A stretch of 64,000 bases of DNA from Ferruginibacter sp. (GTDB lineage: Bacteria; Bacteroidota; Bacteroidia; Chitinophagales; Chitinophagaceae). Shown piece after piece: positions 37,774 to 48,682 of the stretch (the first letter of the stretch is position 1; every line of letters starts with the position of its first letter). Under the pieces are notes generated by a model. The model worked only from the letters and a program-made list of their open reading frames with translations, had not been told where the DNA came from and ran no database searches. The stretch lies in the NCBI GenBank assembly GCA_019638525.1, contig JAHBTO010000003.1:550802-614801 (forward strand), written 5' to 3'. Both the position numbers and the translations under genes were made by a program.

Positions 37774-39297
37774 TTAAAGATTAAATTTTATACCCTGTGC
37801 CAGCGGTAGTTTATCGGTATAGTTAATGGTATTTGTTTGCCGGCGCATATATACTTTCCAGGCATCGCTACCGCTTTCACGGCCGCCACCGGTTTCTTTT
37901 TCGCCACCAAAGGCGCCGCCAATTTCGGCACCAGAGGTACCAATGTTAACATTGGCAATTCCGCAATCGCTGCCTGCATGCGAAAGAAATTGTTCGGCTT
38001 CCATCAGGTTGCCGGTCATGATGGCCGATGATAAGCCTTGTGGTACGCCGTTTTGCAGAGCAATGGCTTCATCCATTGTTTTGTATTTTATAAGATAAAG
38101 TATGGGAGCAAATGTTTCGTGCTGCACAATGGCAAAACTGTTTTTTACTTCGGCAATGCATGGCTTTACATAACAGCCGCTTTCATAAGCCTTACCTTTT
38201 AGTACGCCGCCTTCTACTATAAATTTACCGCCTTCGGTTTTGCATTTTTCAATAGAGTCCAGGTAAAGTTTTACGGCATCTTTATCAATAAGCGGGCCTA
38301 CATGATTTTTTTCATTTAATGGGTTACCAATTTTTAACTGCCCGTATGCATTAACCAGTTTTTCTTTAAACTTATTATATATTTTTTCGTGTATGATGAG
38401 CCTTCTTGTAGTAGTGCATCTTTGCCCCGCAGTGCCTACGGCGCCAAAGGTAGCGCCAATGAGCGCCATATCAAGGTCGGCATTTTGTGTAATGATGATT
38501 GCATTGTTGCCACCCAATTCAAGCAGGCTTCGCCCTAAACGGCGGCCTACCGCAGCAGCTACAGCTTTGCCCATGCGTGTGCTGCCGGTTGCTGATATAA
38601 GTGGTATCCTTTCATCGTTGCTCATCCATTCGCCCACATCCCTGCCGCCGGTGATGATGTTTGATACGCCTTCGGGTACAGCATTACGTTTTAAAACCGG
38701 TTGTAAAATATTTTGACAGGCAATGGCGCACAACGGCGTTTTTTCGCTGGGCTTCCATATACAAACATCGCCGCAAACCCAGGCCAACGCAGCATTCCAG
38801 CTCCAAACCGCCACCGGGAAATTAAAGGCCGATATCACCCCCACCAAACCCAATGGATGATATTGCTCATACATACGGTGGCCGGGCCTTTCGCTGTGCA
38901 TGGTAAGGCCGTGCAACTGGCGTGAAAGGCCAACAGCAAAATCGCAGATGTCGATCATTTCCTGTACTTCGCCTAAGCCTTCCTGTAAGCTTTTACCCAT
39001 TTCATAACTCACCAGTGTACCCAGGCTTTGTTTATTTTTTCTCAACTCTTCGGCAAACTGCCTTACCACTTCGCCACGCTTGGGTGCCGGCCAGCTTCGC
39101 CATTCAATAAATGCACTTTGTGCTTTTTTTACCACGGCTTCATAAGCACCGGCATCAGCAGTAGTTACCGATGCAATCATCTTTCCATCAACCGGCGAAA
39201 AAGAATTTATTTTTTCGCCTTTTGTTTTCACCATTTGTAAACCGGTACTTACTCCATTATTTTGAGGTTGTATTTTTAGTGATTGTAAAAATTCCAT
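37774..39297 (-). CDS. Aldehyde dehydrogenase, ALDH7/piperideine-6-carboxylate dehydrogenase type
   Basis: NAD(P)-dependent oxidation of an aldehyde, most likely alpha-aminoadipate semialdehyde (piperideine-6-carboxylate) in lysine breakdown, judged from similarity to ALDH7A1/AmaB. The 507 residues carry the Rossmann part with ISAFNFPVAVWSWN and WKPSEKTPL, the general base Glu260 in LELGGNN, and the nucleophile Cys294 in GTAGQRCT. GFAPIL-like FAPILY and the C-terminal GGGRESGSDAWKVYMRR match the subfamily well. No other lysine-degradation gene adjoins it, so the substrate is inferred from the subfamily only. Confidence 0.88.
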   Translation of the reverse strand: MEFLQSLKIQPQNNGVSTGLQMVKTKGEKINSFSPVDGKMIASVTTADAGAYEAVVKKAQSAFIEWRSWPAPKRGEVVRQFAEELRKNKQSLGTLVSYEMGKSLQEGLGEVQEMIDICDFAVGLSRQLHGLTMHSERPGHRMYEQYHPLGLVGVISAFNFPVAVWSWNAALAWVCGDVCIWKPSEKTPLCAIACQNILQPVLKRNAVPEGVSNIITGGRDVGEWMSNDERIPLISATGSTRMGKAVAAAVGRRLGRSLLELGGNNAIIITQNADLDMALIGATFGAVGTAGQRCTTTRRLIIHEKIYNKFKEKLVNAYGQLKIGNPLNEKNHVGPLIDKDAVKLYLDSIEKCKTEGGKFIVEGGVLKGKAYESGCYVKPCIAEVKNSFAIVQHETFAPILYLIKYKTMDEAIALQNGVPQGLSSAIMTGNLMEAEQFLSHAGSDCGIANVNIGTSGAEIGGAFGGEKETGGGRESGSDAWKVYMRRQTNTINYTDKLPLAQGIKFNL

Positions 39298-39434
39298 ATA
39301 GCCTTAATTATTTTTTAAACGGTTGTAATTAAACTGCAAGTTACGAATTGTTGATAGTACAGCAGAATAACAGGCATTTTAAAAAGATGATTATTAAAAA
39401 GCAGGCAGTACTAGTGTTGTATTTTACATTTAAA

Positions 39435-40250
39435 CTAATACTGTTCTTGTTCGTTGGGGAAATCTTTGTTCTTTACATCAGCAATATATTTTTTAACTGC
39501 ATTGTCTACCTGTTCTTGTAAGTTGAGATATTGCCTTAAAAATCGTGGTTTAAATTCGGTATTAATGCCAAGCATATCATGCATCACCAATACCTGCCCG
39601 TCGCAATTATTTCCTGCGCCAATGCCAATAGTTGGTATGTGAAGGCTTTCGCTTACTTCTTTTGCCAATGCTGCCGGAATTTTTTCAAGCACTATGGCAA
39701 AGGCGCCTGCTTCCTGCAAAAGCAAAGCGTCTTTTTTTAATTTGGCTGCTTCGTCGGCTTCTTTAGCCCTTACGGTATAGGTACCAAATTTATAAATGCT
39801 TTGCGGTGTAAGGCCAAGATGCCCCATTACCGGAATGCCGGCGCTTACAATTTTTGAAACCGAATCCAGCACTTCTTCGCCGCCTTCGAGCTTTATTGAA
39901 TGCCCGCCGGTTTCTTTCATTATCCTGATGGCAGATGCCAGCGCTATTTGTGAATTGGATTGATAAGAACCAAATGGCAAATCTACCACTACCAGGCACC
40001 TGTTTATACCTCGTACAACGCTTTGTGCATGATAAATCATCTGGTCTAAAGTGATAGGCAGTGTTGTTTCGTGACCGGCCATTACATTGCTGGCGCTATC
40101 GCCCACCAATATAATATCTATACCTGCCTGGTCGAAAATTTTGGCAAATGAAAAATCATATGCCGTGAGCATAGAAATTTTTTCTCCGGCAGCTTTCATT
40201 TTTTGCAAGGTGTGGGTAGTTACTTTCTTTATTTCCTTATTAACCGACAT
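39435..40250 (-). CDS. panB: 3-methyl-2-oxobutanoate hydroxymethyltransferase
   Basis: First step of pantothenate synthesis: adds a hydroxymethyl group from methylenetetrahydrofolate to alpha-ketoisovalerate, giving ketopantoate. The 271 residues match the family length. Hallmarks are [22 protein letters not shown], the metal-binding [28 protein letters not shown], and the C-terminal [20 protein letters not shown]. The start is ATG 40250. There is no panC or panD in the window, so the pathway genes are dispersed. Confidence 0.97.
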   Translation of the reverse strand: MSVNKEIKKVTTHTLQKMKAAGEKISMLTAYDFSFAKIFDQAGIDIILVGDSASNVMAGHETTLPITLDQMIYHAQSVVRGINRCLVVVDLPFGSYQSNSQIALASAIRIMKETGGHSIKLEGGEEVLDSVSKIVSAGIPVMGHLGLTPQSIYKFGTYTVRAKEADEAAKLKKDALLLQEAGAFAIVLEKIPAALAKEVSESLHIPTIGIGAGNNCDGQVLVMHDMLGINTEFKPRFLRQYLNLQEQVDNAVKKYIADVKNKDFPNEQEQY

Positions 40251-40412
40251 GCTAAACTTTTTTATTTTACTGTTGCAGCTTAATTGTTTTGCAAATCAAT
40301 AAAACAATACTGCACAACAAATGTTGCCGTAAATGTAAACATAAAATATTTTGTAAAGCCTGTTTTTACAAAATGGGGCTAAGGCCAATAAGGGATACTT
40401 AACTATAATAAG

Positions 40413-41258
40413 TTAATACCTTAATAACAGTTTAAGAAAGATGGTGTAATCGTTTGTGCTGTTCCAGTCGGCATTTGCTCTTGATTTATACATATACTCA
40501 CCTTTATCTGTACCGGCAAAACTGAATGAGCAAAATTCATTTTTTTTACTTGAGCATCCCAACACTTCCATGCTAACAAATAATTCGTGTTGGGTAAATG
40601 TGTAATCGTAAGGTGTTAAATCAAATTCCGAAACTTTATCGTCGAGCGTTAATTTGTTGATAGTGGTGGTAATGGTATCAGAAATGATTTCATCGCCGGG
40701 AACGCCATCCACTACTTTTCTTATATGTACACGAAGCTGGCAGGTATCGCATAAATTAGCAGCTTTAAATCTCACTTTGTCAATCTTATATTTTTTATAT
40801 GGTACAGTAAATATGCGCCCGATTTCACCACCGGTATTAGCAAAACTCCAACTTCGGTAGTAGCCTACGGTTTGCGAAATAATGCCCATCGTTTCGTGCG
40901 ATTTGAATACGGTAACGCCTTCCATACTTTTTACCAGTTCTTTCAATTTATATTGAGATTTTTTTAAAGCTACTTTTACAGGCAGTTTTATACTTTCATA
41001 TCCTACTGATGAAATGATGATGCTATCGGTATTTTTTGCATGTGATATATTAATCTTGAAGTTGCCGTTGTTATCGGTCATGGTTCCGGCCGACCTGTCG
41101 TTAAGTTCTATATTGGCATAGGCTGCAGGAGTGTCGTCTTTTTCGTACAGCACGGTTCCGTTGATGATTGTTTGTGCAAATAAAAATTGAAACGAGCTAA
41201 AAAATATGGATACGGTTAGTAAAATATTTTTTTTAATGCTGAAGGTGCCGGTAATCAT
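40413..41258 (-). CDS. Secreted protein with carboxypeptidase-regulatory-like domain
   Basis: A 281-residue exported protein. Signal peptide at about 1-28 (preceded by MITGTFSIKKN), then a CarboxypepD-regulatory-like beta-sandwich (about 29-110: IINGTVLYEKDDTPAAYANIEL, then VGYESIKLPV), then a domain of unknown name (about 115-281) with CDTCQLRVHIRKV and a C-terminal aromatic end (FLKLLLRY). Proteins of this build are common in Bacteroidota envelopes, but their role is not known. It stands alone, divergent from the large M36 protease gene with 385 bases between them. Confidence 0.75.
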   Translation of the reverse strand: MITGTFSIKKNILLTVSIFFSSFQFLFAQTIINGTVLYEKDDTPAAYANIELNDRSAGTMTDNNGNFKINISHAKNTDSIIISSVGYESIKLPVKVALKKSQYKLKELVKSMEGVTVFKSHETMGIISQTVGYYRSWSFANTGGEIGRIFTVPYKKYKIDKVRFKAANLCDTCQLRVHIRKVVDGVPGDEIISDTITTTINKLTLDDKVSEFDLTPYDYTFTQHELFVSMEVLGCSSKKNEFCSFSFAGTDKGEYMYKSRANADWNSTNDYTIFLKLLLRY

Positions 41259-41643
41259 AAGAAAATCTTCCTGTATTTTTTTTGAGTTGCAATATTACTA
41301 TAATTAAACTTTAAAACTTATAAGGTAACTAATAATATGATGAACGGTAAATTTTATTTGTGGAGTAAAAACTACAAAGCAAAACTGATGCAGTTTTATG
41401 TATAAAAGTTTTTAAAAAAATAAATTTATTTCTTGAGCTTACAATTTATATCCTTAATATTGTACCCAAATTTTAAAAAATCTGGTACGCTTATGAAAAT
41501 AAATTATACTATTCACATTCTTATTTTTTCTTCCGGTAAATATAATTTGTAACGATTCCTGTTTATACAGGTAATGTACCAATGAAAATAAGCGATAATA
41601 CAATTCTTTCTTACATAATCAGAAATACTAAAACACATCAATT
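41259..41643. other. Intergenic region between divergent secreted-protein genes
   Basis: AT-rich, with no gene or tRNA that I can see. A small inverted repeat CCTGTTTATACAGG lies near 41557-41570. An 18-codon frame at about 41494 is too short and ordinary to call. Confidence 0.5.
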
Positions 41644-44600
41644 ATGAGAAAATTTCTCCTTTTTTTAATGCCTATGCTATGCTGTATGTTTATTGCAAAT
41701 GCACAGTTTAGCAATGCTGATGAAAATGCCGCCATTAGTTTGGTACGTGCCAGCAAGGAACAGTTGGGTTTAACCTCTGCCGACCTGGCCCAGGTAAAAG
41801 TTTCATCAAGTTATTTAGATAACAGCACGGGCTTACGTATGGTGTACCTGCAGCAAACCTGTAAAGGCATCCCGGTTTATAACCAAATGCTAACACTTGC
41901 TTATAAAAACGAATCGCTTGTTTCAAAAGCAGGTTCATTTATAGCAGGACTGGAAAAACAAGTGAACATAAAATCGGGGATACCTTCTATAACTGCAGAA
42001 GCAGCGGTACAATCGGCTTTAAGTGATCGTGGGTTACATGCTTCGCAACCGGCATTTGCAATTAATAGAAAAGAAAATGGCTCATATGTTGAATTTGGAA
42101 ATATGGGTATTTCAAGAGAAAACATTACTGCGCAATTGATGTGGACACCCATTGAGAATTCTAAAGTCATCCGTTTATCATGGCATGTTTATATTATACC
42201 AAAAACAACATCCGATTATTGGATGGTGAGGGTAGATGCAGAAAACAACAGTATTTTAGGAGTAGATAATTATACTGATTATGATAATTGGGGAACACCC
42301 GTTTTACATGCTAATATTAGTTATCCTGATTTTTTATTAGGAGCTAAATCACAATCAAAAATTATAGCTGATTTTAAAACTTCACAAAACCCGGATGTAG
42401 TTACTACAGCAAGTTACAGGGTTATCCCTTTTCCGGCAGAAGCGCCAAGTTTTCCTAATGGTGCACATGCACTTGTTACCGATCCGTGGAATGCAGCACC
42501 GGGTAATGCCACTTCATTAAAATGGAATACAGGTACCGGTGGAACCGATTATAATTACACCCGTGGTAATAATGTTTGGGCATACCAGGACAGGTCGAAC
42601 ACTAACTCCGGATCTGTAGCAGCTTCAGCTTCTTCATCAACCGCTTTACCTAACCTTACATTTGATTTTACTCCTGATTATACAGTAGCGCCTACACAAA
42701 CATCGCCTGTGCCTAATCAGCAATTCAACATTACAAACTTGTTTTACTGGAACAATGTTATTCATGATGTATTATATGGTTATGGATTTGATGAAGTAGC
42801 AGGAAATTTCCAGGATGATAACCAGGGAAGAGGTGGAGCCGGAAATGATCATGTAAATGCAGAAGCACAGGATGGAAGCGGAAGTAATAATGCAAATTTT
42901 AGTACACCGGCAGATGGAGGCAGCGGAAGAATGCAGATGTATTTATGGACAGGAGGAACGCCACAAAGAGATGGTGATGTTGATAATGGAATAATAGTAC
43001 ATGAGTTTGGCCATGGCGTTAGTAACCGTTTAACAGGCGGACCTGCTGCAGCAGGATGTTTGGGAAATGCAGAGCAGATGGGAGAGGGATGGAGTGATTA
43101 TTATGCATTGATGTTTACTCAAGACTGGGCAAACTCAAATTTAAACACCGGATTTAATTCGCCAAGAGGTATTGGTACTTATGCATTGTTTCAACCACCA
43201 ACCGGTACAGGAATCAGGTCGCAAAAATATTGTACTGATTTTACTGTGAACAATAAAGTGTATGCTGCTAACATTCCGGCAGCTCCGCACGACAGGGGAG
43301 AAATATGGTGTGCCACCTTATGGGATATGACATGGAATATCATAAACCAGGTAGGTACTATAAATCCAAATTTATACAATGTTGCCGGTGGTGGTGGAAA
43401 TACCATTGCTTTAAAACTGGTAACAGAGGGTTTAAAATTGCAAAAATGCAGCCCGGGTTTTATCAGTGGCAGGGATGCAATTTTACAAGCTGACCAGGTT
43501 TTATATGGAGGACTTTATAACTGTTCTATCTGGGAAGCATTCAGGAGAAGAGGAATGGGAGCGTTTGCCTCAGAAGGTTCTACTTCAAGTGTAAATGATC
43601 AGATTCCTGATTTTACTCCACCTATTACTTTTGCAGCATCTGTTAGTGCTACAACTATACCTGAAGGATCAAACCTTACATATGTAAATGATATTACTAC
43701 ATGCTCTGCTGTTAGCGGATATACATTAAGAGATACATTGCCTGCCAATGTAACTTATGTAAGTGGCGGTACTTATGATAATGCTACAAGGGTGGTGAGC
43801 TTTGCAGTAAACCAGGCAGCAGGTACAACCAGCTATCCTTTTACTGTGCAGGTAAATCCCGGAAGTTATTTTCCGCCAATCATTTTGCTTAACGAACCAA
43901 TTGCTGTTGCTGGTATTCCTGCAGGTTGGGTAGCTACAAGCGCTACCGGACCGTCAAACTGGGTATCATCAACAACACAATCGCATAGCACACCTAATTC
44001 TTTATTTGCAGTTGATAATGGATCTGCTGTTACCGATTTCAGGGTTTCCACTTCTGCATCCATAGCTTTAGGCGCCACACCAATGGAACTTACCTTCTGG
44101 CATAATTATGATACAGAAGCAGCATGGGATGGTGGTGTTGTTGAAATTAGTACAAATGGTGGTACTACCTGGACAGATTTAGGCCCATTTATGACTATCA
44201 ATGGTTATAACAATACTCTTGATCCAAACCCGGCTGGTACTAACCCTATTAAAGGAAGACAAGCATTTACTGGCAACAGTGGTGGGTGGATAAAAACTAC
44301 CGTTGATCTTTCATCTTTTGTTAATCAAAATGCGATGTTCCGTTTTAGGATGACATCTGACGACAACACTTCAGAAGTTGGTTGGTATGTAGATGATATT
44401 GTAATTAGCGCAAAGGCACAGGTGAAAATGCGTTCAAGTTTGTTCAATGCATCTAATAACAGGGTTTCTTATAAAGATATGGTAACAGAAATCACGCAAG
44501 TAGTAGCATGTGCACCAACAATTACTGAACAACCTGTTGATGTTGTATCATGTGCTTCATCATCTGTAACATTTACATGTGTTGGTTCTGCAACAGGTGG

Positions 44601-47600
44601 CGTTACATATCAATGGCAGGTAAGCACTGCAGGAATTGGTGGACCTTATACCAACCTTACAAATACTGCTCCATATTCTGGTGTTACTACTTCGGTGTTA
44701 ACAATAAATCCAACTGCTGTTGCTCTTAACGGATATTATTTCCGTTGCGTGGTTACAGGTGCTTGTGCTCCTGATGCAATTAGTGATGCAGCTAAATTAA
44801 CGGTAGCTGCTGCTTCTGTTGGTGGAACTATCAATCCTGCAAATACGCAGGTTTGTGGTGTGGTAAACAGCGGTACTTTAATTTTATCTGGCAGAGTTGG
44901 TAACGTATTACGCTGGGAAACGGCAAATGCACCTGCAGGGCCTTATACTGCTATTGCCAATACTACTGATACTTTAACTTTTAATAATCTTACGCAAACA
45001 ACTTATTACAGGGCTGTGGTACAGTTTGCTGGATGTGCAGAAGCTAATTCCTCAATAGCAACTGTTACATTCTCTGCTGCATCACCATTAATTATTGTAG
45101 CCAACCCTGGAACAACAATATGTGAAGGCGACCCCACACTTTTAACTGTACATGAATTGGGGGCACCTGTTCCATATTCTTTAACACAGTCAACTTCAAC
45201 AACAATTACTGCACTTAACTCAGTTTCATGTAACGCAGGCGGTTTACATACTGATAACAGTTACTGGAGAGCTTACAATTTAGCTCCATTAGCATTGCCA
45301 TCAGCTTTAACAGTAACAAATGTTAGTTTTGGTATTGAGCAGGCAACAGGCGGTGGACAACCAGTTACTGTTAATTTATATACTCAAACAACCGGTACAT
45401 TCCCGGGAGGAACACGAACTTTAGTGGGTTCTCAAAATGCAAATGTACCTGATCAATCAGGTACCATCTTTACTGTAAACTTTGCAACACCGGTTGTTGT
45501 ACCAAATAATGCAGTATTGATTGTAGAACTTTTTACACCAAGCGGACAGGCAACAGGTAAATCATTCTTTATTGGAAGTAATGCTGCACCTCAAACAGGG
45601 CCAAGTTATTTATCTGCAGCGGCCTGCGGTGTTACAAGTCCTACAGATGTTGCTGCTATTGGATTCCCCAATATGCACATCATATTAAATATAGGTGGCA
45701 CAGTATTAGGCCCGGGTGTTGTAGCTACAGGCACTTTCTTATGGAGCCCAGCAGCAGGATTAAGTTCAACTACAACAAACCCAGTAGCAGCATCACCAAT
45801 GGTTACTACTACTTATACTGTAAACAATGATAATGGTGCAGGATGTGTTAGGCAAGCTAATATTACTATTAATGTAAACAAACGTCCTGTGGTTACAGGG
45901 CAACCAGCAAGTACTACAGCTTGTGTTGGTACTGCAGCAACCTTTAGCGTAACGGGCACCGGAACTGCCTTAACCTATCAGTGGCAGGTAAGCACAGCAG
46001 GTGTGGGAGGCCCATGGGTGAATGTTGTAAATGGTGCGCCATATTCGGGAGCCACCACAGCAACACTTACAGTAAACCCTGTAACAGTGGCTATGAACGG
46101 ATATGCATATCGTTGTGTACTGAGTGGTACCTGTCCTCCGGGCATACCACCACTGAATGTATCAGGAGCAGCAGTATTATCAGTAAATCCATTACCGGTA
46201 GTAACGGTAACACCAACATCAGGCTGTGGCGGTGTTAAAGGAATAAACGGATTAGAGTTAACTGCAAGCGGAGCCGATACCTATACATGGTCACCAATAA
46301 CAGGATTATATTTAGATGCACAGGCAACCGTTCCATATACAGGCGGCAATGCAGCTACAGTATATGCAGCACCAGCAGCATTAACAGTATATACCGTTAC
46401 CGGAACCTTAAATGGTACAGGCTGCTTTAGCTCTGCTACAGCATTGGTAAACTATACACCACCTGCACCAACAGTAACACCGGCTTCGGTTACCATGTGC
46501 TTAGGTGATAATGCAGTAATGCTAACCAGTTCATCATCATCAACTTCAAAAGTATCCTTTAGCTCGGGTACTATAAGTGTAGCAATACCGGAGGGTTCAT
46601 TCCCTAATCCACCAGCAGGTGCCGGTGCTTCTACCATACCTGTATCTGGTATTCCTTCGGGAGCTACTATTTCAAGGGTTGATGTTAAACTCAATATCAC
46701 CCATGCTTATGTGGGAGATGTGATAGCTGTACTTAAAGCGCCAAATGGACAGGTATTTAACCTGGATGCGTTGCTATCTGCAACCAATAACCCGGGCGCT
46801 AACTTTGTGAACACTGTTATCAGCTCTGCCGGTACTACAGCATTATCAAGCGGCTCAGCACCGTTTACCGGTACCTTTAAGGCCGATGCTGTAGGTGCTA
46901 CATTTGATGTATTTGGCTTTACCTTACAAGGTGGCCCTAATGGTTATGTACCAACCACGCAAAGCTGGAATGACCTGTACAGCACACCAAACGGTAACTG
47001 GACAATTGCCATGTATGATGCAGGTGCACCAGACCAGGGAACTTTAACCAACTGGTCTATTGATATCACCTACGTAGAAGGTGTACCATCAACTCCTGCA
47101 ACCTGGACTCCAATTGCTGGTTTGTACAACGATGCAAATGCAACCATACCATATACAGGTACACCACAGGATACAGTATATACAAGGCCAACACCAAGCG
47201 GCGTGTACAATTATTATGCAACAGTACAAAGCTTACCGGCATCAGGCCATGTAGAAAACCCTGCATCAATAACAATTAATGCATCTGGCCCGGCTACACC
47301 ATATCCTTCAGTAATAACTGTAAGTGGTTTACCATCTACAGGAGTTGGAGTTAAAAATGTAGTATTAACCGGTGTTAACCATACATGGGCACAGGATGTG
47401 GATGTATTATTGCAATCACCATCAGGTCAAAATGTAATATTGATGAGTGATGTAGGAGGTTTTGTATCAATACCAAATGCTACTTATACATTTGATGATG
47501 CAGGACCTGCAATGAATGCAACAGCAGCTAACCCAACAGGCACTTATCATCCAACCAACAATGGAGCAACAGATAATTTCCCTGCACCGGGCCCCGGCTC

Positions 47601-48612
47601 TATAACACAAGCCAGCCCTGCAATAGCCATGTTTGGCAACACAGCAAACGTAAATGGTGCTTGGAAACTGTTTGTGTATGATGATATAGGAGGCGACCAG
47701 GGTAATATTACCGGTGGGTTTGCAATTAACTTTGATGTTAGTGTAGCTCCTTGTACATCACCTGCCCGCCAGGTAGTAGTAACCGTTAATGAACCAACAA
47801 CAGTAGCAACCCAGCCTGTTAACCAAACCATATGTACCGATAAGGTTGCAACCTTTACAGTTAAAGCAGCCGGTTCAGGTCCATTCAGTTATCAATGGCA
47901 GGAGAGCACTAATACAGGTAATACATGGTCAAACTTAAGTGATGGCGGCGTTTATAGCGGAACACATTCAGCTACCTTAACCATCACTGCACCACCGGTA
48001 ACCATGAGTGGAAATTACTACCGTGTAGTAATAACAGGCGCAGCACCATGTGCACCTGTAACTTCATTCCAGGTAGTATTAACAGTGAATCCATTACCGG
48101 TAGTTGTTATAGCTGCCAGCCCTTATACAAGGTTGGTACCAGGATTAACAACAACACTTTCATCAACAGTAACACCATATGCAGTAGCAAACGGAGGTTA
48201 TATGTGGACAAGAAATGGTGCACCGGTAGGGGGCTCTACAGCTACATTGCCTGTTGATATAGATGGCTTGGGAGATTATCAATTAACTGTTACAGATATT
48301 AACGGATGTACAAATTCATCAAACATTGTATCTATCCTTGATTCTGTAAGTGGTAAATGTTATATCTATCCAAACCCAACCAGTGGCCAGTTCCAGGTTA
48401 GGTACTACAGCGTTGCCAACAACGTACTGCCTAGAACATTGACAGTGTACGATGCCAAAGGCGACCGTGTACTTACACAGGTTTACAATATTGGAAGGCC
48501 ATACGACAGGATGGATGTTGACATGCGTAAGTATGGAAAAGGCCTCTACTGGGTTGAAATTAGTGACCGCAACGGTAACCGTTTAACCATGTGTAGAGTG
48601 GTGATTCAATAA
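41644..48612 (+). CDS. Giant secreted M36 (fungalysin-type) metalloprotease with Ig-like and P domains and T9SS sorting tail
   Basis: Exported zinc endopeptidase of 2322 residues. Order of parts: signal peptide (about 1-20), propeptide (to about 215), M36 catalytic domain (to about 640) with HEFGH at 453-457 and the third ligand Glu in GEGWSDYY, a DUF11-like segment (about 660-735), a jelly-roll segment (about 745-925, ending WYVDDIVIS), three Ig-like domains (about 958-1055, 1413-1515, 2048-2152) with YQWQ strands, two proprotein-convertase P-like domains (about 1662-1813 and 1884-2032), and a T9SS type A sorting domain (about 2238-2322, starting CYIYPNPTSGQF). It is therefore placed on or released from the cell surface by T9SS. 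A terminator follows. Confidence 0.93.
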   Translation: MRKFLLFLMPMLCCMFIANAQFSNADENAAISLVRASKEQLGLTSADLAQVKVSSSYLDNSTGLRMVYLQQTCKGIPVYNQMLTLAYKNESLVSKAGSFIAGLEKQVNIKSGIPSITAEAAVQSALSDRGLHASQPAFAINRKENGSYVEFGNMGISRENITAQLMWTPIENSKVIRLSWHVYIIPKTTSDYWMVRVDAENNSILGVDNYTDYDNWGTPVLHANISYPDFLLGAKSQSKIIADFKTSQNPDVVTTASYRVIPFPAEAPSFPNGAHALVTDPWNAAPGNATSLKWNTGTGGTDYNYTRGNNVWAYQDRSNTNSGSVAASASSSTALPNLTFDFTPDYTVAPTQTSPVPNQQFNITNLFYWNNVIHDVLYGYGFDEVAGNFQDDNQGRGGAGNDHVNAEAQDGSGSNNANFSTPADGGSGRMQMYLWTGGTPQRDGDVDNGIIVHEFGHGVSNRLTGGPAAAGCLGNAEQMGEGWSDYYALMFTQDWANSNLNTGFNSPRGIGTYALFQPPTGTGIRSQKYCTDFTVNNKVYAANIPAAPHDRGEIWCATLWDMTWNIINQVGTINPNLYNVAGGGGNTIALKLVTEGLKLQKCSPGFISGRDAILQADQVLYGGLYNCSIWEAFRRRGMGAFASEGSTSSVNDQIPDFTPPITFAASVSATTIPEGSNLTYVNDITTCSAVSGYTLRDTLPANVTYVSGGTYDNATRVVSFAVNQAAGTTSYPFTVQVNPGSYFPPIILLNEPIAVAGIPAGWVATSATGPSNWVSSTTQSHSTPNSLFAVDNGSAVTDFRVSTSASIALGATPMELTFWHNYDTEAAWDGGVVEISTNGGTTWTDLGPFMTINGYNNTLDPNPAGTNPIKGRQAFTGNSGGWIKTTVDLSSFVNQNAMFRFRMTSDDNTSEVGWYVDDIVISAKAQVKMRSSLFNASNNRVSYKDMVTEITQVVACAPTITEQPVDVVSCASSSVTFTCVGSATGGVTYQWQVSTAGIGGPYTNLTNTAPYSGVTTSVLTINPTAVALNGYYFRCVVTGACAPDAISDAAKLTVAAASVGGTINPANTQVCGVVNSGTLILSGRVGNVLRWETANAPAGPYTAIANTTDTLTFNNLTQTTYYRAVVQFAGCAEANSSIATVTFSAASPLIIVANPGTTICEGDPTLLTVHELGAPVPYSLTQSTSTTITALNSVSCNAGGLHTDNSYWRAYNLAPLALPSALTVTNVSFGIEQATGGGQPVTVNLYTQTTGTFPGGTRTLVGSQNANVPDQSGTIFTVNFATPVVVPNNAVLIVELFTPSGQATGKSFFIGSNAAPQTGPSYLSAAACGVTSPTDVAAIGFPNMHIILNIGGTVLGPGVVATGTFLWSPAAGLSSTTTNPVAASPMVTTTYTVNNDNGAGCVRQANITINVNKRPVVTGQPASTTACVGTAATFSVTGTGTALTYQWQVSTAGVGGPWVNVVNGAPYSGATTATLTVNPVTVAMNGYAYRCVLSGTCPPGIPPLNVSGAAVLSVNPLPVVTVTPTSGCGGVKGINGLELTASGADTYTWSPITGLYLDAQATVPYTGGNAATVYAAPAALTVYTVTGTLNGTGCFSSATALVNYTPPAPTVTPASVTMCLGDNAVMLTSSSSSTSKVSFSSGTISVAIPEGSFPNPPAGAGASTIPVSGIPSGATISRVDVKLNITHAYVGDVIAVLKAPNGQVFNLDALLSATNNPGANFVNTVISSAGTTALSSGSAPFTGTFKADAVGATFDVFGFTLQGGPNGYVPTTQSWNDLYSTPNGNWTIAMYDAGAPDQGTLTNWSIDITYVEGVPSTPATWTPIAGLYNDANATIPYTGTPQDTVYTRPTPSGVYNYYATVQSLPASGHVENPASITINASGPATPYPSVITVSGLPSTGVGVKNVVLTGVNHTWAQDVDVLLQSPSGQNVILMSDVGGFVSIPNATYTFDDAGPAMNATAANPTGTYHPTNNGATDNFPAPGPGSITQASPAIAMFGNTANVNGAWKLFVYDDIGGDQGNITGGFAINFDVSVAPCTSPARQVVVTVNEPTTVATQPVNQTICTDKVATFTVKAAGSGPFSYQWQESTNTGNTWSNLSDGGVYSGTHSATLTITAPPVTMSGNYYRVVITGAAPCAPVTSFQVVLTVNPLPVVVIAASPYTRLVPGLTTTLSSTVTPYAVANGGYMWTRNGAPVGGSTATLPVDIDGLGDYQLTVTDINGCTNSSNIVSILDSVSGKCYIYPNPTSGQFQVRYYSVANNVLPRTLTVYDAKGDRVLTQVYNIGRPYDRMDVDMRKYGKGLYWVEISDRNGNRLTMCRVVIQ

Positions 48613-48633
48613 CACAATCACTTACTAATATTA

Positions 48634-48665
48634 AATCCCCCGGCCTAAAGCCGGGGGATTTTTTT
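48634..48665. terminator. Strong bidirectional terminator
   Basis: A perfect 11-bp GC-rich stem (48634-48644 with 48650-48660) around a five-base loop is followed by seven Ts. It separates the convergent M36 protease and acyl-CoA mutase genes and can serve both. Confidence 0.95.
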
Positions 48666-48682
48666 ATCTTAAGAAAGAAAGT

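Noticed and set aside
41494..41550. 18-codon frame upstream of the M36 gene
   Set aside because: Short, AT-driven and without any supporting layout.
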